From NCBI GenBank assembly GCA_949840465.1, contig CATKXE010000007.1, positions 1 through 64,000 on the forward strand: a stretch of DNA of 64,000 nt, in the 5' to 3' direction. The stretch's first letter is position 1. Every line of letters starts with the position of its first letter. Below the pieces are notes generated by a model, which worked only from the letters and a program-made list of their open reading frames with translations, searched no databases and was not told where the DNA came from. The DNA is from an uncultured Lachnospiraceae bacterium. GTDB taxonomy: Bacteria; Bacillota; Clostridia; Lachnospirales; Lachnospiraceae. The position numbers and the translations under genes were made by a program. This document shows positions 19,106-29,010 of this stretch, one piece after another.

Positions 19106-19381
19106 ATGGACGGGGAAAGCAGAATCAATTATTATATCCTGTTTGAGAATTATACACAGGGGATGATGCTTCAGGAACTTTTGCGGGGGGAACATATTTC
19201 CTCCCGCATTTCGCCTGCCCCACGTTCCATTCAGGGGGAGTCAGGATGCGGCATGTCCCTTTTGATCCAGCCGGAAGAGATAGGACAGGTGCGGGAGTGC
19301 ATTGAGAAAAATCAGGCGGAATACTATGACATCGTCGCCCTTCCCTGCCAGATCAATCCGCGTAGAGACAGATTTTGTTAG
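19106..19381 (+). CDS. DUF3343 (putative Se/S carrier-like) small protein
   Basis: 91 aa; INYYILFENYTQGMMLQELLRGEHISSRISPAPRSIQGESGCGMSLLI; starts 1 nt after the preceding stop. Confidence 0.8.
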   Translation: MDGESRINYYILFENYTQGMMLQELLRGEHISSRISPAPRSIQGESGCGMSLLIQPEEIGQVRECIEKNQAEYYDIVALPCQINPRRDRFC

Positions 19382-19557
19382 GAACTGTGGAAGTTCCTTA
19401 TAGACAGAGCCCGTGACCTGTGATAATATGTTTTTAAATTTGGTACTGGGAATGTGAAAAAATGATTTGTGCAGATGGACATTCAGATATCAGATGTACA
19501 TGTTTTTTCACGGTTCCAAAACAGCAACTTATATTTTGGAGAAGAGAGGGAACGTAA

Positions 19558-20937
19558 ATGGCACAGTTATGGGGCGGTCGTTTTACGAAAGAGACGGACA
19601 GGCTGGTATATGATTTTAACGCGTCTATCTCATTTGACAAGAGGTTTTATGCACAGGATATCCGGGGCAGCATCGCCCATGTGACGATGCTGGCAAAGCA
19701 GGGGATACTGACCGTAGAAGAGAAAGAGAAGATGATCGAGGGGCTGGAGGGCATCCAAAGAGACGTGGAGGCCGGTACGCTTCCGGTGACAGAGGAATAT
19801 GAGGACATCCACAGCTTTGTGGAGGCGAACCTGATCCACCGGGTCGGGGATGTGGGCAAGAAGCTGCACACAGGGAGGAGCCGCAACGATCAGGTGGCTT
19901 TGGATATGAAGCTGTACATAAGGGATGAGATATTGGAGCTGGACGGACTGTTAAAAAGCCTGCTGGAAGTACTCCTGAAATTAATGAAGGAACACATGGA
20001 GACCTATATGCCCGGATTTACCCATCTGCAGAAGGCGCAGCCGGTTACGCTGTCCCATCATCTGGGGGCGTATTTTGAAATGTTTAAAAGGGACCGTTCG
20101 CGGATGAAGGACATTTACCGCAGGATGAATACATGTCCTCTGGGAGCCGGGGCGCTGGCAGGCACCACCTATCCTCTGGATCGGGAGTATACGGCGGAAC
20201 TGCTGGAGTTTGACGGGCCAACCCTCAACAGTATGGATTCTGTGGCGGATCGGGATTATCTGATCGAGCTGCTTTCGGCGTTATCCACGGTGATGATGCA
20301 TCTAAGCCGGTTTTCGGAGGAAGTGATTATCTGGAATTCCAATGAATACCGGTTTGTGGAGTTGGATGATGCTTACAGCACCGGGAGCAGCATCATGCCT
20401 CAGAAAAAAAATCCGGATATCGCGGAACTGGTACGTGGGAAGACCGGGCGGGTGTATGCGGCGCTTTTGTCCCTGCTGACATCCATGAAAGGGATTCCAC
20501 TGGCATATAATAAGGATATGCAGGAGGATAAGGAACTGACCTTTGACGCGATAGATACCGCCAAGGGGTGTCTCGCGTTATTTACCGGAATGCTGGATAC
20601 CATGAAATTCTCCAGGGAGAGGATGGAAGACAGCGCAAAACTCGGGTTTACCAATGCCACGGACGCTGCGGATTATCTGGTAAAACATGGCGTGCCGTTT
20701 CGGGATGCGCATGGGATTGTCGGGAGGCTGGTACTTTACTGTATTGAGGAAAACAAGCCGCTGGATGCGCTGTCATTGGAAGAATACCGGACAATCTCAC
20801 CGGTGTTCGAGGAGGATGTTTATGAGGCGATCAGCATGAAAACCTGTGTGGAGACGCGCAATACGGTGGGCGCTCCGGGGAAGGCGGCCATGGAAAAGGT
20901 GATCGCGCTGGAAGAGGCGTATCTCGCGGCAGAATAG
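19558..20937 (+). CDS. argH: Argininosuccinate lyase
   Basis: [39 protein letters not shown]. Confidence 0.97.
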   Translation: MAQLWGGRFTKETDRLVYDFNASISFDKRFYAQDIRGSIAHVTMLAKQGILTVEEKEKMIEGLEGIQRDVEAGTLPVTEEYEDIHSFVEANLIHRVGDVGKKLHTGRSRNDQVALDMKLYIRDEILELDGLLKSLLEVLLKLMKEHMETYMPGFTHLQKAQPVTLSHHLGAYFEMFKRDRSRMKDIYRRMNTCPLGAGALAGTTYPLDREYTAELLEFDGPTLNSMDSVADRDYLIELLSALSTVMMHLSRFSEEVIIWNSNEYRFVELDDAYSTGSSIMPQKKNPDIAELVRGKTGRVYAALLSLLTSMKGIPLAYNKDMQEDKELTFDAIDTAKGCLALFTGMLDTMKFSRERMEDSAKLGFTNATDAADYLVKHGVPFRDAHGIVGRLVLYCIEENKPLDALSLEEYRTISPVFEEDVYEAISMKTCVETRNTVGAPGKAAMEKVIALEEAYLAAE

Positions 20938-21036
20938 ACGGCGCGTTCAAAGCAACACAGGGGATTCTATGATGAGCGGTTGAAGAGATCCAAAGATGTG
21001 TACAGATGGGTCAGAAGTCAAAGGAGAGAAGGGAAT

Positions 21037-22128
21037 ATGATGGAGAAAAAATTAAAAGTCGGAATTTTAGGGGCAACAGGAATGGTAGGCCAGAGATTTA
21101 TTTCTCTGCTGGAGGGCCATCCCTGGTTTGAGGTGGTTACGGTGGCGGCCAGCCCGCGTTCCGCAGGGAAAACCTATGAAGAAGCCGTGGGCGGCAGATG
21201 GAAGATGAGCGCGCCTATGCCGGAGGCCGTCAAAAATCTTGTGGTGCTCAATGTCAATGAAGTGGAAAAAGTTGCCGCGACCGTGGATTTCGTGTTCAGC
21301 GCGGTGGATATGTCCAAGGAGGAAATCCGTGCAATCGAGGAAGCATATGCCAGGACAGAGACCCCGGTGGTATCCAATAACAGCGCCCACCGTTGGACGC
21401 CGGACGTGCCCATGGTAGTGCCGGAGATCAATGTGGAGCATTTTGAGGTGATCGCGGATCAGAGGAAACGCCTTGGGACAGAGCGGGGCTTTATTGCTGT
21501 AAAGCCGAACTGCTCCATCCAGAGTTACGCACCCTGCCTTGCCGCATGGAAGGAGTTTGGGCCAAAGGAGGTTGCGGCAACCACATATCAGGCGATTTCC
21601 GGCGCAGGAAAGACGTTCAAAGACTGGCCGGAGATGGTGGAAAATGTGATTCCCTATATCGGCGGGGAAGAGGAAAAGAGCGAGCAGGAGCCCTTACGTA
21701 TTCTGGGCAGGGTGGAAAACGGGCAGATTGTAAAGGCAGAGCTTCCGAAGATTACCTGCCAGTGCATCCGCGTTCCGGTTCTGGACGGACATACGGCGGC
21801 GGTATTTGTGAATTTTGAGAAGAAGCCGACGAAAGAGCAGCTGATTGAAAAGCTGGTGAATTATAAAGGGTTCCCGCAGGAGGCAGGGCTGCCCAGCGCG
21901 CCCGGGCAGTTCATCCAGTATCTGGAAGAGGATAACCGCCCCCAGGTGAAGCTGGATGTGGATTACGAGAATGGCATGGGCGTATCCATCGGGCGGCTGA
22001 GAGAAGACAGCCTGTTTGATTATAAATTTGTCGGGCTGTCCCATAATACGGTCCGGGGGGCAGCAGGCGGCGCGGTGCTGTGCGCGGAGGCTCTGACGGC
22101 AAAAGGATATATTGAAAAGAAAGCGTGA
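21037..22128 (+). CDS. asd: Aspartate-semialdehyde dehydrogenase
   Basis: [43 protein letters not shown]; start at MMEKKLK. Confidence 0.95.
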   Translation: MMEKKLKVGILGATGMVGQRFISLLEGHPWFEVVTVAASPRSAGKTYEEAVGGRWKMSAPMPEAVKNLVVLNVNEVEKVAATVDFVFSAVDMSKEEIRAIEEAYARTETPVVSNNSAHRWTPDVPMVVPEINVEHFEVIADQRKRLGTERGFIAVKPNCSIQSYAPCLAAWKEFGPKEVAATTYQAISGAGKTFKDWPEMVENVIPYIGGEEEKSEQEPLRILGRVENGQIVKAELPKITCQCIRVPVLDGHTAAVFVNFEKKPTKEQLIEKLVNYKGFPQEAGLPSAPGQFIQYLEEDNRPQVKLDVDYENGMGVSIGRLREDSLFDYKFVGLSHNTVRGAAGGAVLCAEALTAKGYIEKKA

Positions 22129-22145
22129 TCTGGGCATGCCGGTTT

Positions 22146-22249
22146 AGCGGCCGCCGGGAGTGTTGCTCCGTGTCGGCGGCACTTGTTTTTGCAGGGAACG
22201 AAAGGGAGTGTACACCAAATCCCCCGCAGCAAGCTGCGGGGGAGATTTT
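22146..22249 (+). repeat. Modular intergenic repeat copy 4 (degenerate C module + short B hairpin that reads as a terminator)
   Basis: GTGTCGGCGGCACTTG...AACGAAAGGGAGTGTACACCAAATCCCCCGCAGcaagCTGCGGGGGAGATTTTT; alignable to the C and B parts of 33171-33356. Confidence 0.7.
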
Positions 22250-22264
22250 TGGGACAAATTTATC

Positions 22265-22326
22265 ATAGCATGCTATGTAATTGTGGGAAGGGGAGAGAAG
22301 AGGCGGTTCTATAGCATGCTATGTAA
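22265..22326. repeat. Two copies of a 16-bp direct repeat ATAGCATGCTATGTAA (each with a 12-bp palindrome), 46 bp apart
   Basis: 22265-22280 and 22311-22326 are identical. Confidence 0.9.
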
Positions 22327-22420
22327 AAAAGATGAGAAATAAAGGGATGATGCTATATGGTTTTTTTTTGGGGTTTGCGGACAGCAGCAACCAGGTACAG
22401 CATCAATTTTAGAAATAGTA

Positions 22421-22449
22421 TTGACAAATCTTTTATCTTGGTTTATCAT
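22421..22449 (+). promoter_or_regulatory. SigA-type promoter candidate
   Basis: TTGACA - 17 nt - TATCAT. Confidence 0.5.
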
Positions 22450-22531
22450 CAACTTACTCGTCTTGGGACAAATCTTATTTCTTTGGGAGTATCATCCCAT
22501 TATCCAAACGCGAGGACATAGCTATGTTATT

Positions 22532-22597
22532 TATTCCCACGAAGCAATGAGCCAGGTGGACTTATTTTTGTATGTCCACCTGGCGACTGACACGAGT
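22532..22597 (+). repeat. Modular intergenic repeat copy 5 (module A only)
   Basis: TATTCCCACGAAGCAATGAGCCAGGTGGACTTATTTTTGTATGTCCACCTGGCGACTGACACGAG. Confidence 0.9.
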
Positions 22598-22670
22598 CTT
22601 GCTTTGTGACGGGCTTGTGAGGGCCAAAGACGCAACATTCCAGAAGGGAGGGATTTTCTGATTTTGTGAG

Positions 22671-22711
22671 AAAAAGCCGTCCCAATTCACGCCCCATACG
22701 GGACGGCTTTG
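22671..22711 (+). terminator. Terminator-like hairpin in the leader region
   Basis: AAAAGCCGTCCC...GGGACGGCTTT. Confidence 0.55.
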
Positions 22712-22741
22712 ATCAGAGTAACACGAAAGGGCATTACGGCT

Positions 22742-22877
22742 TTATTTCCGCGAAGCAACGAGCCAGGTGGACATGTGTTTGTATGTCCATTTGGCGACTG
22801 CCGCGAGGGTCAAATACCCCGCGGCTTGCTGCGCTGGAAATATGATGCCCCGTCAGCTTGCTGCGGGGTATTTGACT
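22742..22877 (+). repeat. Modular intergenic repeat copy 6 (module A 22742-22808 + module B 22809-22877)
   Basis: TTCCGCGAAGCAACGAGCCAGGTGGACATG...GTCAAATACCCCGCGGCTTGCTGCG...GTCAGCTTGCTGCGGGGTATTTGAC. Confidence 0.92.
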
Positions 22878-22938
22878 TTAAGTGGCGCTTCCCCGGTACA
22901 GGTGCAAAAAAGAAGGATTTGTATGGAGGGAAAAGAAT

Positions 22939-25900
22939 ATGAAGCAAGTGTTTTACAGCATGGCAGGTGCGTTCCGGACGGCGGCGGCCTTCCTGTTGAT
23001 TTTTAGCTGCATGGTCACAACAAGCGTGGTTTCCGTGCGGGCTGAAGAAGAGATGGATGCGCCCCTGGCAGAAACAGAGGCGGTTTTGGAAAATACCGGG
23101 CAGGAAAACCAGACCTCCGGCGGCCAGGCCGGTTCTTCCCGGGGTACAGACGATGCAGACCCAGAAGAGGGCGAAGCTTCCGCTCAGAATGTGGATAAAT
23201 CCCAGGAGGACGGGGAAGAAGAGGCTTTGGAATTCCCGAAAGTCCCGCCGGTTGGAAGGCAGTATCTTACCGGACATTATGGAACAGCCTTCGTGGCGGG
23301 CGGCCAGGGGCGCATGATGCGTTCGGCGGTGAACGCGGATTGTACGATCACGCCGGGGACCAGGCACCATTATGGAGGCTGGGAGACCACCGAATTCTAT
23401 GTGGCCACCGGTACGGGAAATTATATGGGTTACTGCGCACAGCCGAAAAAGGCGACCCCGTCGGGCATTTATCAAATATCAAAAATGGAAGGCAATGACC
23501 GTATTAAAATGGCGCTGATGTTCGGCGCAGACGGACCCTGGGCAAAGGAGGCCTCCGCGCTGTTTGGAGGGACGGACAATCCTTATCCCTATATACACGC
23601 CATGATCGGGATTGAGTATACAAACGATACCGACGGGCTGACAGCGGTTCAGATCGCGGCCATGCGGAATGCTTTGGATGAGCAGATGAACAGCGGAAAG
23701 GCGCAGATGCCGGTTTTCCAGGAGTATACGGTATATGTGGCATATAATGATGATCAGGATATTGTCTGGCTGGAATATTCCGGGCCTGTTGACGGAACCG
23801 CCAGGCTGCGCAAAAGCTCGTCCAATCCGTCTCTTACGGCCGGAAATGGCTGCTATTCTTTAGCCGGGGCGGAGTATGGGGTTTATGTGGATGCGCCTTG
23901 TACGCTGCAGGCCGGGACATTTACCACCAATGAAGCAGGGGAAAGCGATTCCGTGGAGTTGGCGGCAGGGGACTATTGGGTGAAAGAAATCCAGGCTCCC
24001 ACGGGATACCGCAGGAACGAGACGGTGTATCCCATCCATGTCAATGCAGGGGAGGAAACGCAAGTACAGGTCAGTGACGTGCCAAAATATGCACCGGGAG
24101 AACTTCGGCTGATGAAAATGGATTCCGAGACGCAGGAGGGGCTGCCGCAGGGAAACGCCGCATTTGCAGGAACTCAGTTTACCGTAAAATATTACAACGG
24201 ATATTATGACAAGGACAGCCTGCCCCGCACACCTGTAAGAACCTGGGTGCTCCAGGTAAGAAAGATGGAAGACCCTGACGGAGGGCCGTCTGGTTACAGG
24301 GCGGCATTGGATGAGCGCCACAAAGTATCGGGCGATGATTTTTACATGCAGGATGGAAATGCCGTGCTGCCCTTCGGAACGGTGACCATTGAAGAGACGA
24401 AGGCTCCGGCAGGGTATCTTCTGGAGCAGTTTTATGTGAAAGCGGAGGGCAGCAAAGAAACACACAGCGGCCTGTATATTTCCCAGATCAGGGAGGGGCA
24501 AAACGGGATTTCGCTGATCGGCGGAAGCCAATATGCCGTCTACGATCAGGTGATCCGCGGAGGCGTGAAGATACGGAAACGGGATTTTGAGACAAAGGGC
24601 GCCCTGCCCCAGGGCGGCGCGGATTTTGAAAAAGCCGTGTTCATCATTGTAAATCTAAATGAAAACCAGGTGACAGTGAACGGAAAATCCTATGGAAGAA
24701 ACGACCAGGTGGCGGTGATGCAGACCGATCAAAACGGCGTGGCGCAGACGGAAAAGGATCTGCTTCCCTATGGGAAATACCGGATTATCGAGACCGGGGC
24801 GCCGGCGGGCTATCTGGAAGAAGGGGTTCTGTGCCAGGAATTTTCCGTCACCGAGAATGGAAAAATTGTGGATCTTACAGAGCCGGAACATTCCATACAG
24901 AATCAGGTGAAGCGGGGGGATTTTGAACTCCGTAAGATTGACGCCGACACCCAGGATGTGATCCGGGGCGTGCAGTTTAGGGTGACCAGTGTAAATACAG
25001 GAGAATCCCATATAATCACAACGGACGAAAACGGTTATTATTGTTCCGAATCTGCGTGGAACAAACATTCCCATAACACTAATCTGGGAGGCAGGGAAGA
25101 CGGGCTTTGGTTCGGGACGGACAGGGAAGGCAATCCGGCGCCGGTCAATGACAAGAAGGGGGCGCTGCCTTATGATACATACACTTTGGAAGAACTCCCG
25201 TCGGATGCCAATGAGGGGAAGGTGATGCTTAATACCACCTTTGTCATCTACAAGGATCGTGTGACCGTCAGCCTTGGGAATCTGGAAAATAAGGGACCCG
25301 ACGAGTGTGTGCCTGCCATCTCCACCAGCGCAAGGAACGAGGCGACGGGCGACCATTATGGAGCGGCAGGCCGTGTGACGGTTATCGATTCCGTGATCTA
25401 CAGCGGGTTAAAAGAGAAAGAGGAATATCTTCTGAAATGCATGCCCATAAGCAAATCGGACGGGAAAGCGGTGACAGACAAGGACGGGAATCCGGTTGTG
25501 TCAGAACAGACATTTACTGCGTCAGCGTCAGCAGGCATCGTGGAAGTGGAATGTACATTTGACGCGTCAGGGCTGGGCGGTTCTGATGTGGTAATTTATG
25601 AGGAATTGTACTGCGGCGGAAAGAAGATTGCAGAGCACAGGGATCGAAAGGACGAAGGACAGACCATCCATTTCCCGAAAATCAGGACAAAGGCAGCGGA
25701 CAAGGCATCCGGAACCAATATGGCAGCGGCAGGGAAAGAGGCCGCTGTTGTGGATACCGTCACCTATGAAAACCTGAAAGCAGGACAGGAATATACATTG
25801 ATCGGTAAATTGATGGACAGGGAGACAGGACAGATTGTAAAAGATGCCGACGGAAGAGACGTGGTTTCGGAGGTAAAATTTGTTCCAGAAGAAAAGGACG

Positions 25901-26916
25901 GGAAAGCAGAGGTTCTGTTTACATTTGACGGCTCCATGCTGGAAGGGAAGACATTGGTTGCGTTTGAACGATTAGAGAAGAACGGCAAACTATATGCAGT
26001 CCACGCGGATATCCGCGACGAGGACCAGACCGTCTGTTTCCCGAAAGTCCGCACGGCGGCGAGGGACGTCCACACGGACAGCCGGAGCGCCAATGCGGCA
26101 GATGGCGCGGTCGTGGTGGATTCGGTATTTTACACCAATCTTAACTCAGGGCAGGAGTATACGGTGGAGGGAATCCTGATGGATAAACAGACACAGGAAC
26201 CGCTTTTGCAGGACGGTAAAGAAATTACCGCCAAGACAACATTTACGCCCGAGGATGGGACAGGAACCGTGGACGTGACGTTTGAATTTGACGCTTCCGC
26301 GCTTGCGGGGAAAACAGCCGTGGCATATGAAAGCGTGACGCAGGACGGAAAAGAGGTGGCTGCCCACAAGGATATTGGCTATGAAGAGCAGACCATCCGT
26401 TTTCCGGAAATCGGGACAAAGGCCAGGGAAAAAGAGAGCGGCGGCCGGGAGGTTACGGCGGCACAGAAGAAAGAAATGACCATTGTGGATGAGGCGGCCT
26501 ATAAAAATCTGATTCCGGGGGAAGAATATACCATAAAAGGGATTTTGATGGATAAAGCCACAGGAAAAGCATTTACGGACGGGGAGAAAGAAGTGACGGC
26601 GGAAAAGACGTTTATCCCCGAACAGGCGGAGGGGACTGTGGAGATAGAATTTACATTCGAAGCCCAGCCGCTTAAGAAGATGGAGATCGTTGTATTTGAA
26701 AAAGTATTATCAGGCGGTGCGGAGGTGGCTGCCCATGAAGACATCCATGATGAGGGGCAGACGATCAGGGTACATATGCCAGGGATGGAGGAACCTGCCG
26801 TAAATCCGGGGAAATCGGTGAAGACAGGGGACGCCATAGGGATTCTTCCGGCAGTCGTTTTCATGCTGCTGTCGCTGGCGGCGCTGGTGGCGGCGGCACG
26901 GAGGAAAATCGGATAA
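22939..26916 (+). CDS. Large surface-anchored protein: thioester-type N-domain, SpaA/Cna-B-like domains, four C-terminal VaFE-type repeats, C-terminal TM anchor
   Basis: Signal peptide (MKQVFYSMAGAFRTAAAFLLIFSCMVTTSVVSVRA); GYCAQPKKATPSGIYQ; repeated EETKAPAGYLLEQ/IETGAPAGYLEE (SpaA-type); repeats ending VIYEEL/VAFERL/VAYESV/VVFEKV; C-term VKTGDAIGILPAVVFMLLSLAALVAAARRK. Confidence 0.9.
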   Translation: MKQVFYSMAGAFRTAAAFLLIFSCMVTTSVVSVRAEEEMDAPLAETEAVLENTGQENQTSGGQAGSSRGTDDADPEEGEASAQNVDKSQEDGEEEALEFPKVPPVGRQYLTGHYGTAFVAGGQGRMMRSAVNADCTITPGTRHHYGGWETTEFYVATGTGNYMGYCAQPKKATPSGIYQISKMEGNDRIKMALMFGADGPWAKEASALFGGTDNPYPYIHAMIGIEYTNDTDGLTAVQIAAMRNALDEQMNSGKAQMPVFQEYTVYVAYNDDQDIVWLEYSGPVDGTARLRKSSSNPSLTAGNGCYSLAGAEYGVYVDAPCTLQAGTFTTNEAGESDSVELAAGDYWVKEIQAPTGYRRNETVYPIHVNAGEETQVQVSDVPKYAPGELRLMKMDSETQEGLPQGNAAFAGTQFTVKYYNGYYDKDSLPRTPVRTWVLQVRKMEDPDGGPSGYRAALDERHKVSGDDFYMQDGNAVLPFGTVTIEETKAPAGYLLEQFYVKAEGSKETHSGLYISQIREGQNGISLIGGSQYAVYDQVIRGGVKIRKRDFETKGALPQGGADFEKAVFIIVNLNENQVTVNGKSYGRNDQVAVMQTDQNGVAQTEKDLLPYGKYRIIETGAPAGYLEEGVLCQEFSVTENGKIVDLTEPEHSIQNQVKRGDFELRKIDADTQDVIRGVQFRVTSVNTGESHIITTDENGYYCSESAWNKHSHNTNLGGREDGLWFGTDREGNPAPVNDKKGALPYDTYTLEELPSDANEGKVMLNTTFVIYKDRVTVSLGNLENKGPDECVPAISTSARNEATGDHYGAAGRVTVIDSVIYSGLKEKEEYLLKCMPISKSDGKAVTDKDGNPVVSEQTFTASASAGIVEVECTFDASGLGGSDVVIYEELYCGGKKIAEHRDRKDEGQTIHFPKIRTKAADKASGTNMAAAGKEAAVVDTVTYENLKAGQEYTLIGKLMDRETGQIVKDADGRDVVSEVKFVPEEKDGKAEVLFTFDGSMLEGKTLVAFERLEKNGKLYAVHADIRDEDQTVCFPKVRTAARDVHTDSRSANAADGAVVVDSVFYTNLNSGQEYTVEGILMDKQTQEPLLQDGKEITAKTTFTPEDGTGTVDVTFEFDASALAGKTAVAYESVTQDGKEVAAHKDIGYEEQTIRFPEIGTKAREKESGGREVTAAQKKEMTIVDEAAYKNLIPGEEYTIKGILMDKATGKAFTDGEKEVTAEKTFIPEQAEGTVEIEFTFEAQPLKKMEIVVFEKVLSGGAEVAAHEDIHDEGQTIRVHMPGMEEPAVNPGKSVKTGDAIGILPAVVFMLLSLAALVAAARRKIG

Positions 26917-27042
26917 AGTGATCCGGTAAAAGTGATCCTTCACTTTCTGCTTTCCTTTCGTGGAATTGTGTGTTAGAATAGCAGACAGAAAACAGAGCGT
27001 TTCTGAAATAAGAAGAGCGCGAAAAATGAGGAGGTTTTCACA

Positions 27043-28320
27043 ATGGGAATGACGATGACACAGAAAATATTGGCAGCCCATGCAGGGCTTGATTCTGTAT
27101 CAGCCGGACAGTTGATAGAAGCAAAGCTGGACGTGGTGATGGCAAATGATATCACCGGGCCGATGGCGCTGCCTATTTTCTGTGAGATGGCAGAAAAGGT
27201 ATATGATAAAGACAAGGTGGTTCTGGTGCCGGATCATTTTACGCCCAATAAGGACATCAAGTCAGCAGAGAATTCCAAAGCAATCCGGGAGTTTGCAAGG
27301 GAACAGGGGCTTAGCTGGTTCTTCGAACAGGGCAAATCCGGGGTGGAGCATGCGCTCCTGCCGGAAGCAGGCGTGGTCACAGCGGGAGAGTGCATTATCG
27401 GCGCGGATTCCCATACCTGTACATACGGCGCGCTGGGCGCATTTTCTACAGGAGTAGGGACCACCGATATTGCCACAGGAATGGCCATGGGGGAACTGTG
27501 GTTCAAAGTTCCGGGCGCAGTTAAGTTCGTGCTTACCGGGAAGCCCGGGCCGTATGTGAGCGGAAAGGATATCATCATCCACATCATCGGTAAGATCGGC
27601 GTGGACGGCGCGCTTTATAAATCCATGGAATTTACAGGGGACGGGATTGCGAACCTGTCCATGGACGATCGGTTTACCATGGCCAACATGGCCATCGAGG
27701 CAGGCGCAAAGAACGGGATTTTCCCTGTGGATGCGCAGGCGGAAAGCTATATTAAGGAACATTGTAAAAAGGAATATCATATTTACGAGGCGGACGAGGA
27801 CGCGGAGTATGACGAGGTTATAGACATCCGGCTGGACGAAGTACGGCCTACCGTCGCATTTCCACATCTTCCGGGCAACGCGAAAACCATTGACGAGATA
27901 GAGGCAATGGAGCCTATCAAGATCGATCAGGTCGTGATCGGCTCCTGTACCAACGGACGTATGGAAGATATGAGGAAGGCTGCGGCTATACTGAAAGGCC
28001 ATACGGTGCATCCTGACGTGAGGGTGATGGTGGTGCCTGCGACGCAGAAGATCTACAAGCAGTGCATTGCAGAAGGTTTGATTGATATTTTTATTGACGC
28101 AGGCTGTGCAGTGAACACACCCAGTTGCGGCCCGTGCATGGGCGGGCATATGGGCGTGATGGCGGCAGGGGAAAAATGTGTGTCCACCACGAACCGGAAT
28201 TTCGTGGGTCGCATGGGGCATGTGGATTCCCTGATCTATCTGGCTTCCCCGGAAGTGGCGGCGGCCAGCGCCGTTGCAGGCTGTATTGCGAATCCAGAGA
28301 AAGTAGGTGGCAAAGCATGA
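27043..28320 (+). CDS. leuC: 3-isopropylmalate dehydratase / homoaconitate hydratase large subunit
   Basis: [66 protein letters not shown]. Confidence 0.95.
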   Translation: MGMTMTQKILAAHAGLDSVSAGQLIEAKLDVVMANDITGPMALPIFCEMAEKVYDKDKVVLVPDHFTPNKDIKSAENSKAIREFAREQGLSWFFEQGKSGVEHALLPEAGVVTAGECIIGADSHTCTYGALGAFSTGVGTTDIATGMAMGELWFKVPGAVKFVLTGKPGPYVSGKDIIIHIIGKIGVDGALYKSMEFTGDGIANLSMDDRFTMANMAIEAGAKNGIFPVDAQAESYIKEHCKKEYHIYEADEDAEYDEVIDIRLDEVRPTVAFPHLPGNAKTIDEIEAMEPIKIDQVVIGSCTNGRMEDMRKAAAILKGHTVHPDVRVMVVPATQKIYKQCIAEGLIDIFIDAGCAVNTPSCGPCMGGHMGVMAAGEKCVSTTNRNFVGRMGHVDSLIYLASPEVAAASAVAGCIANPEKVGGKA

Positions 28321-28823
28321 AAGCATTGGGACACGTTTTTAAATATGGGGATAATGTAGACACGGATGTGATCATCCCGGCAAGATATCTGAACTCTTTT
28401 GACGCGCAGGAACTGGCGAGCCATGCCATGGTGGATATTGACCCGGAATTTGTGAACAAGGTGCAGCCGGGCGACCTGATCGTGGCAAATAAAAACTTTG
28501 GCTGCGGGTCTTCCAGGGAGCATGCGCCGCTGTGTCTGAAAACAGCAGGAGTAAGCTGCGTGATTGCGGAGACATTTGCAAGAATCTTCTATAGAAATGC
28601 GATCAATATCGGGCTGCCCATTATCGAATGCCCGGAGGCGGCCAGAGGGATCGAAGCCGGGGACGAGGTGGAAGTGGATTTTGACAGTGGAAAGATCTAT
28701 AACCGGACCAGAGGGACGGAGTTCCAGGGACAGGCATTCCCGGAATTTATGCAGAAGCTGATCTCGGCAGGCGGGTTGGTGAAGTATACGAACAATAAAA
28801 AGGCCGAAGAAGCAAATGCCTGA
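28317..28823 (+). CDS. leuD: 3-isopropylmalate dehydratase small subunit
   Basis: [47 protein letters not shown] overlap with leuC. Confidence 0.95.
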   Translation: MKALGHVFKYGDNVDTDVIIPARYLNSFDAQELASHAMVDIDPEFVNKVQPGDLIVANKNFGCGSSREHAPLCLKTAGVSCVIAETFARIFYRNAINIGLPIIECPEAARGIEAGDEVEVDFDSGKIYNRTRGTEFQGQAFPEFMQKLISAGGLVKYTNNKKAEEANA

Positions 28824-29010
28824 CGTAAAAGAGTAAAGCGGCAGATTCATAGAGTATTAGCGGCCTGAAAAGGAAACAATACAAGGACAGTGGGAACGAA
28901 GAACGGTTGTACGCTGTCCTTCTGCTATGCTTTAGCATAAGGAAAGCGGATGAACAGAAAATGTAGCTGCCGGAAGGATTTCGCAGCCGGGAGCATGGAG
29001 AGAGAAGAGG

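Noticed and set aside
27262-28326. 354-aa ORF antisense to leuC
   Set aside because: Mirror frame of a strongly conserved gene; composition (His/Arg/Cys-rich) is typical of an antisense shadow ORF.
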